DNA of 64,000 nucleotides from Diphasiastrum complanatum (Eukaryota > Streptophyta > Lycopodiopsida > Lycopodiales > Lycopodiaceae), in NCBI GenBank assembly GCA_029204225.1, contig CM055111.1:6139433-6203432 (forward strand). Direction: 5' to 3'. The translations under genes and the position numbers were made by a program. This document shows, one piece after another, positions 35,739 through 48,159 of this stretch (position 1 is its first letter; every line of letters begins with the position of its first letter). Below the pieces are notes generated by a model that did no database searches, was not told where the DNA came from, and saw only the letters and a list, made by a program, of their open reading frames with translations.

Positions 35739-35910
35739 CACGCGCGTTTTGAGCGTGGTCAGACACGTATTTTTTTCTTTTTTAAAAAAAATACGCGTCC
35801 GCATCCCGACGCGTCCAGCGTCCCAAAAAAAAAATGGGCACGTCCGGGGGTCGGACGTGTCCAAGTCCGGACGCCGGGGACGCAAACGTGAAAAGCCCGT
35901 GTCCACCCCG

Positions 35911-37194
35911 GACCCTCATGTCTGATATAAATTAATGAAACATATATAAAGCTGTTTGTTGCCATAAAAATCAAAATTTTTGAAGTTTTCAAGGAATTTG
36001 CAACTATTAGATAAAATAACCAATCACAATGTCAACAAAAAAATATGTTGGTTCCATTCTTATACTTTGCTGACTTACTTGAACATTGGGTTTCCAGTTT
36101 TCTAAGGACTGATTTCATTGGATTTTCCAAACATCAGCATTTTCATTAGCTTTTTGTTTTTTTAAGGACTAATTTCATTGGCATTTTGGTGAATTCAGTG
36201 GCTTTCTCAAACATCGGCAATTTCATTGTCTTTTTGATTTTCTAAAGACTAATTTCATTAGCTTTCTAGGGACCTAAATTCCCTATAATTTGGCGATTTC
36301 AAAAGCTTTTCAGCTATTTCATTTGCTTTTCTGGGACCAACAATTTCTAGGGATCTGGCAATATATAGTATCGGGCAATATGACTGGCAAATTAGGGCAA
36401 TATCATTTGCTCCCCAACAATTTCACTGCCAATTGGACTGTGCATAATGTATGGATAAATAACGTTATTTCTAGGATCATACTCGACGTAACAAAGGAGA
36501 CTACTATCTTCATACTTATGAAGTCCGCCCACAAAGTCTGACATTCAACTTCATTATGCAAACTGTGGACGAAATGCTACTACATGCCTACTCAATTCTT
36601 CAGTGCTGAAGAGAAGGTCTAGGTCACATGCACAAATGCACATCCACATTAGCCTGATAGATCTGCATAAACACCAACATATCAAGTTTCTATCATTTCT
36701 CTAAAGGTGAAGCCCGGACTCAGTCATGATGAAGGCCAACAATAAAGAGCAAAACAAAACCATTGAAACAGCTTATTGAATGACAAACTTTCCAAAAGTT
36801 TGCTGGCAAGGTTTAAATGCTAATCTTTCTCCATAGATTTATAGCTTTAATTCTCCAAAGAAGTGCAATAAAATTCAAATTTAAAGATTTGTCAGGAAAC
36901 TGGTCAAAATCTTGAATGTGCACACTAATCACATCCAAGCAATTGTCCAACTTTGTTTTGAATGTGATTATCTGCTTCATGTACATAACAAGTAGTGAGA
37001 AACAAACAAGACCACAGCACATAAGGATACACGAGGATGAGCCTGTATACACTCGTTCACTTCTTAGATTGAAGGTATTTATACACTTGTCATAAGGAAT
37101 TGCCTACTTACAAAATCAAGAGAATCAGCTGACCTCACTCTGAGAAATCAATATTCATAACTTCACAGAATATTAACCTTTCGTATCTGATATC
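35911..37194. other. No recognised gene
   Basis: AT-rich. At about 36100-36330 the phrases GGACTAATTTCATTGGC and CTTTCTCAAACATCGGCA recur in imperfect tandem. The final part is probably the 3' flank of the trihelix gene on the minus strand. Confidence 0.5.
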
Positions 37195-38454
37195 TCATTG
37201 TTCTTGCTGAGGCCTCAAACTTTTAGCAAGCTCCCCTAACACACCTACCATGGCATACATAGCACCCACAAACTCTTTTTGAACCTCTATTATCTGCCTT
37301 TGTGTGTCTATTTGAGCCTCACTGATCTGATTTTGAGCATCTATTTGGGCTTGACAATTGTCCCTCAAGGCAACTTCTATACCCTGTCCATTTTTCTCCA
37401 GTATCTGCACCAAACGCTCTTTCACATCAAACGCCTCTGCCATTTGTATTAATTGATCTTTTGCGGCTGAAACTTCGGCCGTAGGGGGTTTTCGCTTCTT
37501 GCCGCACTTACCATCCATCTCTGAGAAATCAAAACCCTATCATCAAAACCGTGCCCTAAACTGATATTATTGCCACGGGATTGGATCTATAACAAAAGCC
37601 TTTTCCATTAAAATCATGCTCTGAAGTTTTATTACTGCCATGAGATTGGATCTAGAACACAGGCGAATCACAAAACCATGCTCTAAAGTATCATCACTGC
37701 CATGAATTAAGCCTTTTGAATCGTATTCTGAAGAAATATTACTGCCATGCGATTGAATCTATAACAAATGCAAACTCAAATCAAATCCATTAAAAAAATG
37801 TTCAGGATAAATTTTATGGGATTGGATCTATAACAAATGCAAACCTGCAACAAGAAATTCAGCAGAAAAAGCCCTCTTACTCATGCTATGAAGGTTGTCA
37901 GATTCTGAAGGAGCAGCAGCAGCAGCAGATGAATCCTTGCCAAACACATCTTGAAGAAGATCATCATCCTCAACAACAGATTCCTGATTTCCATCAGCTG
38001 ATGTAACGCCACTGTCGAGAATGGTGACAGGGCTTATGGCTGGCCGGCAGCCTAGCCACGAGTCAAGCTCCTCAAATACATCTCTGTCAAAAGCCGAGGG
38101 CAATCTCTTCTCCCTCCTGCGCTCTGCTGCCATCACCCAAAACGATTCCACACCCCTCATCGTTTGCCAATCCCTAATCTTCTTGTATTCAGCCACCAAA
38201 TTGAACCATCGCTTCTTGCATCCCACTGGATCGCGATCAACGCCCTGAGCTCTGAGACAGTCGGAGATGGCCTTCCATTTGTGGGCGAGCAGGCTATCGA
38301 GGTGGCGCTTCTTTGCTGCAACCAGCATGAGCGTCTCCTCCTTGGACCAGCGCAAGCGCGAGGCTGCCGTCTTGTCCATAGCTCCATCTTCCACCAGCTG
38401 CTGCTCTGATTTCTCCTCGCCTCCTCTTCGTCCTCCTCCTATAAACATCGCCAT
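37195..38454 (-). CDS. Trihelix transcription factor (SH4/ASR3-like), two exons
   Basis: Exon 1 is 38454-37881 and exon 2 is 37520-37195; the donor ATGA|GTAAG and acceptor CTCAG keep phase and give 299 residues. Residues 35-110 form a Myb/SANT-like trihelix domain: RLRWSKEETLMLVAAKKRHL, HKWKAISDCLRAQGVDRDPV and GCKKRWFNLVAEYKKIRDW, with the three core tryptophans W36, W60 and W83, then SFWVMAAERRREKRLPSAFD. The single domain and following FWVM...REKRLP match the SH4/ASR3-like group. A poly-Ala/Asp/Ser linker follows. Exon 2 has a basic GKKRKPP stretch, then a long Gln-rich helix likely to be a coiled coil for dimerisation. Such proteins act in the nucleus. I chose the ATG after the GA repeat (38454) because the upstream frame is only Glu-Arg repeat, most likely 5' UTR. 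Confidence 0.82.
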
Positions 38455-38462
38455 CGCCAAAG

Positions 38463-38465
<3 letters not shown>

Positions 38466-38521
<56 letters not shown>
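38466..38521. repeat. CT microsatellite in the trihelix 5' UTR
   Basis: A near-perfect (TC)28 array begins 12 bases upstream of the trihelix start codon; the transcript would read (GA)n. GA-rich 5' leaders are common in plants and can bind GAGA-factor (BPC) proteins, which is an inference here. Confidence 0.9.
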
Positions 38522-38522
<1 letters not shown>

Positions 38523-38523
<1 letters not shown>

Positions 38524-41500
38524 AGGTGCATGCATCCTTAATGTAGGTGGGATCTTTATTTATGGGCACCTCTAAAATCAAACATAAGCTCAATCCTCAA
38601 CTAAAATTTAAGACAGTTGTGAATCCAAGACCTACACAAACGACATATCTTTGGTGCCGTGTTCTTGAAACTTCTTCGGGTTTCCCTCCAATTTCCTACA
38701 TTTTTTGAAAATGAACGTAAACTAGTGAAAATTAATGTGCATTTTTTTGTTTATTAAAAACATATGCTTTGAAGAAGTCGGTTTTGGCTAGCCGTCTAGA
38801 TCTCGCATCTCAAAATGCTTGCCATCAAAATTTTATAAATTTATAGTAATAAATTATCTGATTAAGGTAAGAAACCTATGTAACTTAAGCTTTATCAAGG
38901 ATCTACCTACTTTACTACACCCAAATTTTTTGCATATGAAAACAACAAACAAAAAATTCAGTGCATTTAAAAAAAGTTGTCGTTTTTCTAAATGTCAACA
39001 CACTGTAAGTTTTTCATGAAATCAATTTTCAGAGAAAGATGATGGTTCCATTCCTACGCTTTTTCAGGTGGGTCTTGAACCCGCTCTTGTGGACGCACAC
39101 TTCCATTTATAAGATCCATATTGCATGTTGCTCAAGATCATACACGAGCAAGAGAACAAAATAAATTGTTTAAAATCAAAATATTTTCAAGGGACCAAGA
39201 TGGCTGGCTCTATATGCACTAGATTTGTGTACACAATGAGCCAAGTGTTTAGGCAAAGAAAGATACCTTTATAGATGCACCTCCATATTGAGAACCATGT
39301 TACATGTTGTTGTCAGTTGTTGTTGGTGTAAGTACTAGTAATTAATGGCATAAAATCAATGAAAAGTGGCAATCTACTTCTTGATGTTTACAAGTAGGAG
39401 ATTATGCTTTTCGCCCTTTATTGGTAAGTGATAGCGTTGATTGATAACGATAAATGATAAGTATTAGTGTTGATTGATAGATGATAATTGATAAATAATG
39501 TTTATGATGAATGATACAATATAAATGATGTATTATCTTGATAAATTAGTCCTCACAATGAACCAAGTGCTTAAGAAAAAACAAATATGCTCTTCAATAT
39601 GAGATCCATGTTGCTTGTCATTTTACATGGTTGTTGCTATTTTGTGTATCTTAAGAGAGAAACTCATGTATGATAAACATAGTGATAGGAAAAAGTTTAT
39701 TTTAGGATTCTAAATACCTCAAAATATACTAATGATTTTGTCTTGTAACTTAAAAAGTGAGGGAGCTTCATTTCTTTATATTTTGCTTGCAATAACTTGT
39801 TTCCAAACATGTGCGTCGAAGAGTTTAAGAAAAGTGCATCTCTCCATAATGACATCTCCATATGAGATCAATGTTGCATGTTGATAGTTAGTTGTTGTTG
39901 ATTGCCAGTGTTAGTATTTATTGTGAAAACTAGTTAAGTTGAGTTTATTTGGCAATTTTGAGGCCAATACGCAATTTCAACTTAGTTATAATGTTAATAA
40001 GGCCTTGCTAAACCTAGTGGAGTATTTGAGGGCACCATCAATTCTAGAGGGAGTCGAAGTGGTTTCTATCTCAAATCAAGCACTTTCAAGTGTAAAAAGT
40101 GGATCTTTGTGATCCTATTTTCATTTTGGGGCAAATTACTTGGAGTAGGCCGATTTTTGAATCTACTTACCCATATAACTAGGTGCGAGAGAAATGGTTA
40201 AGCATGAGAATAGCGGAGCCAATCCTATGTGACATTTCTTATAGATCCCTTTCATACTCAAGAACTATTGTAATACTTCGTCAGCTTCAATTGTGGAAAT
40301 TAAGATAGTAAGCTCCATTGCACTTCCCCATCTCCAACCTAGACAAAGCGAATGTGAGAGAGATCATGTTTTTCCCTATTCACATAAGTCACGACATGTA
40401 TCACCCCATTGCTTTGTCCCTTTACTCTTTTTCACATTGAACCAATCGCTACTCTTTTTGCCATAGATGCAATCTTCATATATTGAGAGAAAAAATAGTA
40501 GCCCATAAAAGTGGAGACGTCAGAGACACTATCTTTTTCCTTTACTCTTTTCACCATCACCAATCACTACTCTTCATGCCATAGGTGCGAAAATAGTGAT
40601 CATTTAAAAGTGAAGATGTCAAACAATGGATGCCAGACATCTCACTTGCCGCAACATCACATATTATTGGCACCATGTGAGGGTAAGTTCCATACATAGG
40701 GGCTAATTTCAGCAACCAATAACAAACCATTGTTTTAAAATAAGGATGAGAGAGACACAAATCTTTCCCCACTAATGGAGTCGAATGTTTTTTTTATATT
40801 ATCAACCCATGAAATCACACTAATCTACGTGCATAAGCCAACTCAAGCATGATACACCAACTCAAGAGGTATGGAAGATAAATGGAGTCAAATGAGATTG
40901 ATTTCATGAATTGCAACCAAGGAAAGACACATGTGAGCATCTTAAGAGAATCTAACAAAAGCAACAGATTCTTTGACATATTTCAATAGCGAAATTGGCT
41001 AATATATCACAAGAAGCTTTGCCTTAGTTTGCAATAGACATTTCTCGCTTATAATTGTTACAACTGGACAAATAGCTGATACTCGACATATATTACAAAC
41101 TTTACATTGTATTTTGATGAAAAACTCGGCCTTCTGCTATTTGGATAACATAATCAAGCTTAGAAGTTGGATCAGTTAAGTCCATGAGAAGTTTGATCGT
41201 ACAATAAATTACACTACAATGAAGTGATGTATCCCCTAAATCTGTAGCAATTTATAGCTGAGATTGAGTTGCTAGAACTGATGTATTATTACTCTGATTA
41301 TGGATTTTCAAACTTTGGATACCTGGTACAGCAAGTAAATTTTAGTCTTTTTTCCAATGTGCACTTGCCATTAAGGGGTGGCGGAGGTGAAAATTCGTGG
41401 CATCGGTTGGTAATTTGCAAGCTGCTTTGAAACTGATATTCTCCAAATTGAAGCCACCATGCTGAGCCTTTGGTCGGATCACATTCTGTGATGCTCTTGG

Positions 41501-41739
41501 ACAAAAGATATGGCAAAGCTCCCGGTAGTAGCGAAGAAAATCGTCAATAAATGCTGTACAAGCAAAATAGTCAGCCTCAAAATTTTCCTAATGTTGAACA
41601 TAGAAGTGAAACCACAACATATGAACGCTGTCTACGGTTTCTCAGCAGCAAATCATTCAAACTTGAATCGAGGCTCCAATGTCATCTCATTTAGAGCCGC
41701 ATTTTCTATTTTCTTACAAGATTCACAGAAATGAAGCGG
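38523..41739. other. Intergenic, with degenerate ~250-bp repeats
   Basis: No gene is recognisable. At about 39100, 39285, 39590 and 39860 the phrase (T/C)CATAT(T)GAGATCCATGTTGCATGTTG recurs imperfectly, preceded each time by a TTTAAGAAAA-like stretch, giving a series of decayed units. At 39420-39510 there is a GATA/GATTGATA-rich stretch. 40000-41739 is featureless and includes the 3' flank of the E2F-type gene. Confidence 0.5.
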
Positions 41740-44700
41740 CTATCTCACCCAGCAAGGAATTTGATTACAAACTGCCACATTACCTGGGTTATGATGCTGC
41801 AAGAGTGCTATCTGCTGAGGAGAGAGTACTAGTTGAAGGTAACAGAGTGGATCCAAGCTCGCTGACATTTCGCTCAATTCTTTGTTTGTTCCTTGTTGAA
41901 AATTTTGAGAGACTAGGTTACCATGTGCGGTTGATGATGTTGCCTGTTCGATAGGCTGCCGTTCTTGTTCTGCTCTTAAAACCTTCAACCTGGGAGTTTT
42001 GGTGCATTGTAGTGCTTCGCTTTCGGGCTCACTTGTTGTACAAGCTGCTGGTGACCGTTCAGAAAAAAAGTTATATACCCTTGGCCGCTTGTCAGGTTGC
42101 ATTGATGAGCATACCAAGTCCCAATTGGCAGTGGAACTCTGATCAGATTCATATGCACAATTCCATACAGCGTCTGCTGTTTTCATGCCCAGTAAAGTGG
42201 AGCTTTTCATCGGAGAAGGAAAACGCTGAATCTGGTTTGTATTCAGAGACTTATTTTCCGTAGAGACACATTGTGAAGGTACACGTTGAAGTGAAGGGAA
42301 AGCCATGAAAAAGCTTGTGTCAGCAAGTTTTCTTTTGACAGATCTTGGTATCCTTGGTTCTGAAATCCCTGCTATATCTGCTCTGGAAATTACCAGTTCA
42401 GGACGACGTTTCAACTGACCACTCCGTGGATCATAAGATAAGTGGCGGGGAAAAGCAGAAGTCGAATGCTGCATATTATTGTGCTCAATAGTTGAGGACA
42501 AGTTCAAGTTGTCTGGAGGATGATCTCTGTTGAATGTTGGTGTGTTATTTGGAGTTGAAACAGCGTTCAACAGATTCTTTTCACATAGAACTGTAGTTGT
42601 CTTTCCTGGTAACAATCTTTCTCTAACTTGAGAGGATATTATCATTTCGGTGTTTAATTGCACCGATATGGACACGGCTGCAGAACTTCCTTGCTGCAAT
42701 TCTCTGGTGACGCTTATGAAAGGACAAGATTTCGTGCTTTTCTTTTTTGAAAGCTCTTCATTGAGATGCCTGGAAGCTGGTGATTTTGAAGCACAATCAT
42801 GTCATGTTGCAGCAATATAGTCTTGCAGAAATGAACTTTAAGCAGGAAAAAAAGAAAAGGTTTGGAACTTTGGCAAGGCCCCTAATTGATAAGAAAATTT
42901 ATTAGAAAATGTAGCCGCCGTGTACCTGCTAATGCAAGGTGTTCATTTACACCTTGCAAACCAATCCATTTGTACACAGTTCCACTTTGAAGATTATCAT
43001 TTGAAGAGTTTCTACGAATGATCAGATGTAGTGCACAGTATATTCGTGCAATTTCAGACAACCTCCGTATCTTTGCTGAGAAATTTTCCAGTATTCGTCA
43101 GATGTAAGGTTGAAAGTATAGCAGAAGGGGTAACCGTCGAGGAATTTTATATCTGCTACCTTCAGGTATCTTCAATCACTAAAAAGAAACATTTCTAGAG
43201 ATGGACAGCATATTACATTCATCATGAGATTTTCACCGGAAATAATACCATCCAAATAGTGTAGACCTACCTCGGTAAGTCTCTGGATCATCCTTCCTGT
43301 TTAAAATAATTTCAACCGCACGTTCCCATGAGACAGGTCTGGTCTGCGTAACAAATGGATGATATGCTTTGTATTATGCACTAGTTTAAAAAATTCACTT
43401 GAAAACATTCTCGAGGAAATGTAACAAACCTCGTCAACGAGAAATATCCTAATGAATTTCTGACTAAGATCTTTCATGACATTGTCCACTCCACTAAGTC
43501 CTGTCTTGCTTTTCAGCAAAGAAATTTTCACGTAATCTGGTATCTGCAAAAATTGCCAATTAGCCCTGAATCTCGGATAATTGCAAATTCTAAGAAAAGT
43601 GCCATTCTCTACAAGAGTGTTACAGAAAGCGTGACCCAGTGTTGTCAAATTTCTACAACATAAAGGAAAAAGTTCTAATACCTTGAGACTTTCCAAAGCA
43701 CCTCCAATCTGACTAGAGCCGAGCCATATGAACCTTTCTTTTCCCTGCTGCTGAACTACTTTTACAATCTCAAGGACGTCTATAATTTCATTGATTCGTT
43801 TTTTTCTTGTACCTGGAATATTGATACAAATACGTTAACAACCACTGTAGCTGGTTGAAGGCTGTCTTCAAGATAACTCTGATGTTAGCTAGATATCATA
43901 TCATTACTCAGGTCGCTTATCCTTCAATTACGGGTCTATGTTCCAGTTTACATGCACAGAAAATACGAAGGATGAAGATTTCCCATCAAATGCGTAAATA
44001 TAGAATTCACATCGGCATTGGCAACATGTGTAAGCCTCGTGTTTCCGAACTCCTATGAATCACCTAATGTGTTGGCAACATGTTTCAAGGGATAAACCGA
44101 CTCCTTTCTTGAAGCACATAGCTCGAAAAGCCTACATAGCAAACCTTGTCATAAGTACAAAGAAAATCACTGATATTGCATAGAGTATGGAATCACAAGC
44201 TATTGAGCTACTGAAATGAATTCTTCTCGTAACTTGAAGCGATCACTGTAAATCATAACATGTTAGAACATATTACCTTTCACAGAGTGCATTAAGAGAG
44301 TGATCTGCCGTTTGTGCATGATCAGTTTCAGGGTGACACTGTCCGTGCAGGAAACTTTTCAATTTTGCTCCTGCTTTTTCCTGCCAAACCAAACCAAATC
44401 TATTACATGCTAGAAATGATTGCTAAAAGTTATGGGGCTTCCATTCCTCTTATGAAAGTCAGGAGTTCCGAGTTAAACTCCATACAAGAGAAAAAGTAAT
44501 TTTATCTAGCTAGTAGTTTCTCACATGCACCCTAGTATCCTTTAAAAATCATCCTTTTCCTTATTTCACACCCCTGAACGTTTCTTACAAAATTCACATA
44601 TTCTAAAAGCTATCAGGAATATTATCACCATATGCATGAACCGAGACAACATTGCACAAACTAAAACACAAATAGTTGATTATTGTTCGACGGTTATTTA

Positions 44701-46652
44701 GTAAGCTGTACAGAAACTGACCAAAGTTCAAACAGACTTTGAACGTGCAAGGATATCTAACTAACCGGTCTACTCCCTAGCACGACGCGAGTTTATGAAT
44801 AAGAAATTTCGAAGAGCCCGGTTCGAACCTCATAAATTGTTGATTCCCCCAGAAAGGGCGCTGACAGACATAACTTACAATAATTTACTTTGTTATTTCT
44901 GTGAGAACAACATTTCAACACTTTCCTCACTGCATGTGTGAGAATGTAGCAACTACTACGCTAGAAAATTTAAAATCCAGGCACACTTGCAGTCAACAGC
45001 TGGTGAAGGCTGGATACGTTACATTAACTGGATAAGTTAGTGTCACTGTACAGTGTACACTAGAATTTCATATTGAGATTAATTTACCGTCTGGAGAAAC
45101 TAGCAGTGATAATTGGGAAAGTTCTCCCTTTTTTGTATGCGTAAAGATCAATCAGAGACTGGGACAGCGTATATGTTACAAAGCTATTACCTGATTTGGA
45201 CATGCAGCGTATCTAGAAACCCTTTCAGCCATAATGCGATCGACTGATCCACCATCTATCATTTGTGCTTTATAAATTGTTGAAGGGTTATTCTGCATTA
45301 TATCTGTCAAAACGCACGAAATTTAACACGCAACCCGTTTTAATCAAATCTACTAAAGAGAAATGGCAGGACTGATCACGCGTTTACCTTGTAGTGGAGA
45401 ACGAAAGCCATAATCTCTTTCAATATTCTCGGCTGTGGTTGAATTTGCCGTAGCTATTGCCCCGGCATTACCCCATCCGCCTGGCAAGAATTTTACAGTA
45501 TCATTAAGATTATAGATTTTGCCTAGTTGTAGAAATCAAGACCTGAATTACAGTCCTCACTAGCGTGTGTGTTGCAAGATGAAACGAATAAATCCTACTA
45601 GATAGTAAATCAGTGATCGTAGGTGGAAAGAAGTGTAAGCCTTATTAAATTGGGACAGAACCAGCTGTTATCTATGCGGGAACCTGAACCTACAGATGAG
45701 TATAGGTTAGAATTCTCTGGCTACAGAAGAAACCTTTCAGATTGCAAAGAAGCTGAAATGTGGCGGCACCGAGAGGAGCATCATTATTCGCCAAAACACG
45801 GATGCTACTCGAAATCGTTGTTCCCAGAAGCTGGTATTTATCGTCAAATGCTGCAGCTAGGAGCCTAAATCTGGAAGCTTGATGACGTGGGCAAACATGA
45901 GTGCTTGCCTCGTCGATTGCAATGTAGAGGTGCCTAGGTTCCTTCCAAGAGTCATCGCATTCCAAGGTAGTATTGCCATTTCTTTTTGGCATCCGACCAA
46001 AGCGTTGAAGACCTCGAATCACGGATCCTCTGCAGCCTTTCTTGCATTTGGAGCGTGTAACTGGCATCCATTCGTAGTTGACAACTTCCTTATCGACCTT
46101 TACTGTACGATAAGGGATAGCAAATACAATAAAAATGTATAGGTGCATGCGGTTGTTGTTCATGAGACGGACATTAAACTTCAGACAGCTATCATGCAGC
46201 CTTTCATCAACCTCTGATCCCACGGCGGTTTCAATGGCTTCTGAAACCTTGAGATCGGACAACACTGTTCCGCCATTGCTCACATCCTTAATTACAAGCT
46301 CCACCTGATTGTATGAGCACTTCTGTTTTCCCAGCTTGTATGCCCTGTTTTTCAAGCTCTCTTTTTGTTAATTTCGAGGATAATGAGTTGACGAAATTCA
46401 ACATGACAAAATGAAGCTGGATATCTAATTCTCGGTACTGAAGCAATCAGCTACATGTCACTATTCATTATGTCGATTGATTGTTACGTACCTGAATTCC
46501 GGCAGCTCGGAGAGGGCATGCTCACTGCTCGTAGAAACCGGGCAGAGCAGCTCAGATCCATGACTGATAGCTTTTCCAAGTAGGAAATTCTCTTTGTCAG
46601 GAAGATTTTTCAACGGACGTTCTAGCTGTGGTAGTTTGTGCAGCGTTTCCAT
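41740..46652 (-). CDS. Atypical E2F (DP-E2F-like) with long N-terminal extension, 11 exons
   Basis: Exons, minus strand: 46652-46492, 46344-45734, 45480-45388, 45303-45191, 44380-44277, 44131-44064, 43812-43682, 43543-43430, 43343-43271, 43075-42926, 42776-41740. Together 2655 bases, 884 residues, all phases consistent. Two E2F winged helices are present. The first (residues 350-418) reads DHSLNALCERLFEL, YPLKHVANTLG, TRKKRINEIIDVLEIVKVV and ERFIWLG. The second (about 450-530) reads KDLSQKFIRIFLVDE, SWERAVEIIL, AKIRRLSEIARIYCALHLI and VYKWIGL. No dimerisation or marked-box domain follows, which is the atypical E2F (DEL, E2F7/8) layout; these bind E2F sites without DP and repress cell-cycle genes. 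The RRxYD recognition motif has diverged to KRINE and RRLSE. The first 300 residues match nothing I know; plant DEL proteins are usually under 500 residues. The last junction (42926 to 42776) is the least certain. Confidence 0.85.
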
Positions 46653-47401
46653 AGTAGAGAAAAATGAACAAAGGAAGCAAGGTCATAATTATGTCTGCAG
46701 CAAGGATCTGTACATAACAGAACCATCAATAATCAAGAGGAAATTACATCTTGCCCTTCTCTACCCGTTTCAGTTCCAATTATTTTGTCGATTGAACTGC
46801 TTCAAATATCTCGAAATGCTCTCCGAAGGAAGGTGCAAGCATGGAAGATCGAAATTCTAGCAAGCCTAGAATTAAAATGGAAATCCGAAATGTGTGTGTG
46901 AGAGAGAGAGACTGAGAGACTAATTTACAGCATTATCAATTTTTTTGCCAATGGATATACATGGGTTAGTTGGAATCAGTCAAGTGCTATAGAAATTACA
47001 ACTGTATACGTCCATAGCAGCAATCAGTATCGCTCTTATGATTTTCTAGCAAATATTGCTGTAGAAGAAGCTGAAGAAGACAGAGAGACATGAATGAAGG
47101 CGCTGCAATGATCATGAGTTGGGTGGCGAAAACAGGAAATAGATGGAGGTGCTATATTGAGTACTGAGGAGGGCAGGGAGGGAGCGTTGGGGAGCTTGAA
47201 TTTGAAGCGTTAACGGAATACAAAAATATTGCGGGGAAAGGGGGTATTAGTTGCAACAACAATTAGAGTAGAGCAAGGCAGGTAACGGACCACTCACAAA
47301 TAGGCCGTTGAAATGGAGAGGGAAGAAAAGGAAGAAAGGAAGGGGCGATGGAGAGCTCACGCCAAGATGATAGCCGAGAGGAGGAGAAAAAACGCAGGGC
47401 G

Positions 47402-47457
<56 letters not shown>

Positions 47458-48100
47458 TCCATAGATAGACGGGATCTTTGTTATTTTTGGGGGCCATGTA
47501 ACGTGTGAGCCTTTTTGAGCCTCCCCCCTACTTCTCTTAGTGGCATCACACCAAATAAAGCCCCACACCATAAAATTGTTGCCATAAGTATGAAAGAGGG
47601 CCAGATTTTCAAAAACAAGCTGAACTTAAAAGATTGAGCTTGGAATAGTGATAACTTGTAACTCGACCAAAGATCTTGATTTTAGTATAGTCAACCTAAC
47701 ATTCATCAATATACATCATAGATTAATATTGGACAACCTACACTAGTTTTTGTAACTACAAGTTTGATGTATCGAGAACAATTAGCTTGGGACAAAGATG
47801 TAAAGAAGCACTGATTGTAGTTGTACTTTGTCCTAACTCAATTCCCTATATAGGATCTTTCCACAATACGGACAAAGAATGAGTATCATTTACTAGTAGT
47901 TCAAAAGAATGTTCAAAGCACATAAGCACTATTTTGAAAGTGTGTAGTAAAGTTGAAAGTTAAAAAATGTATCATTGAGGAGGCTTGTGGTGATTCAATG
48001 GCAGACATAGGATTAACGGATAGAAATGTAACATCAAGCACCATAATCATGTATAAGTTGATGGCCTTAACAATATTGATGGCCGAGTGTCTAATTCTTT
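46653..48100. other. Upstream region of the E2F-type gene
   Basis: Contains a GTGTGTGTGAGAGAGAGAG stretch near 46893-46915 and a long GA array at 47404-47450. No other gene is seen. A near-match to an E2F site (GCGGGGAAA, 47231-47239) has one C too many for the consensus. Confidence 0.45.
47404..47450. repeat. GA microsatellite upstream of the E2F-type gene
   Basis: A perfect (GA)n run of about 47 bases. It lies about 750 bp upstream of the start codon. On the gene strand it is CT. Confidence 0.9.
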
Positions 48101-48159
48101 AGAATCTTTGGATGCATATGCTATGTCAACATTACTCTTGATGATACTAGGAAAAAGGA

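Larger units (their letters stand above)
34490..35910. repeat. Segment flanked by CpG-rich GTCCGGACGC-type motifs
   Basis: At 34500-34552 and again at 35790-35910 there are clustered words such as GGACGC, GTCCGG and CCGGACGC in otherwise AT-rich DNA. Between them lie CT microsatellites and a possible coding fragment. Paired clusters about 1.3 kb apart suggest the two ends of a transposable element, but I could not align inverted termini or a target duplication. Confidence 0.35.

Noticed and set aside
35547-35906. ORFs made of Glu-Arg, Leu-Ser or Ser-Leu dipeptides (also at 38294-38593, 47247-47571 and 62402-62650)
   Set aside because: They are translations of CT/GA microsatellites and have no other conserved content.
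44775-44850. GGTTCGAACC, resembling a tRNA T-loop
   Set aside because: The flanking bases do not pair as a T-stem and no matching D-arm or acceptor stem is present; it lies in an intron of the E2F-type gene.
47225-47245. E2F-like site upstream of the E2F-type gene (possible autoregulation)
   Set aside because: The sequence TTTCCCCGC (minus strand) has one base too many for the TTTSSCGC consensus.
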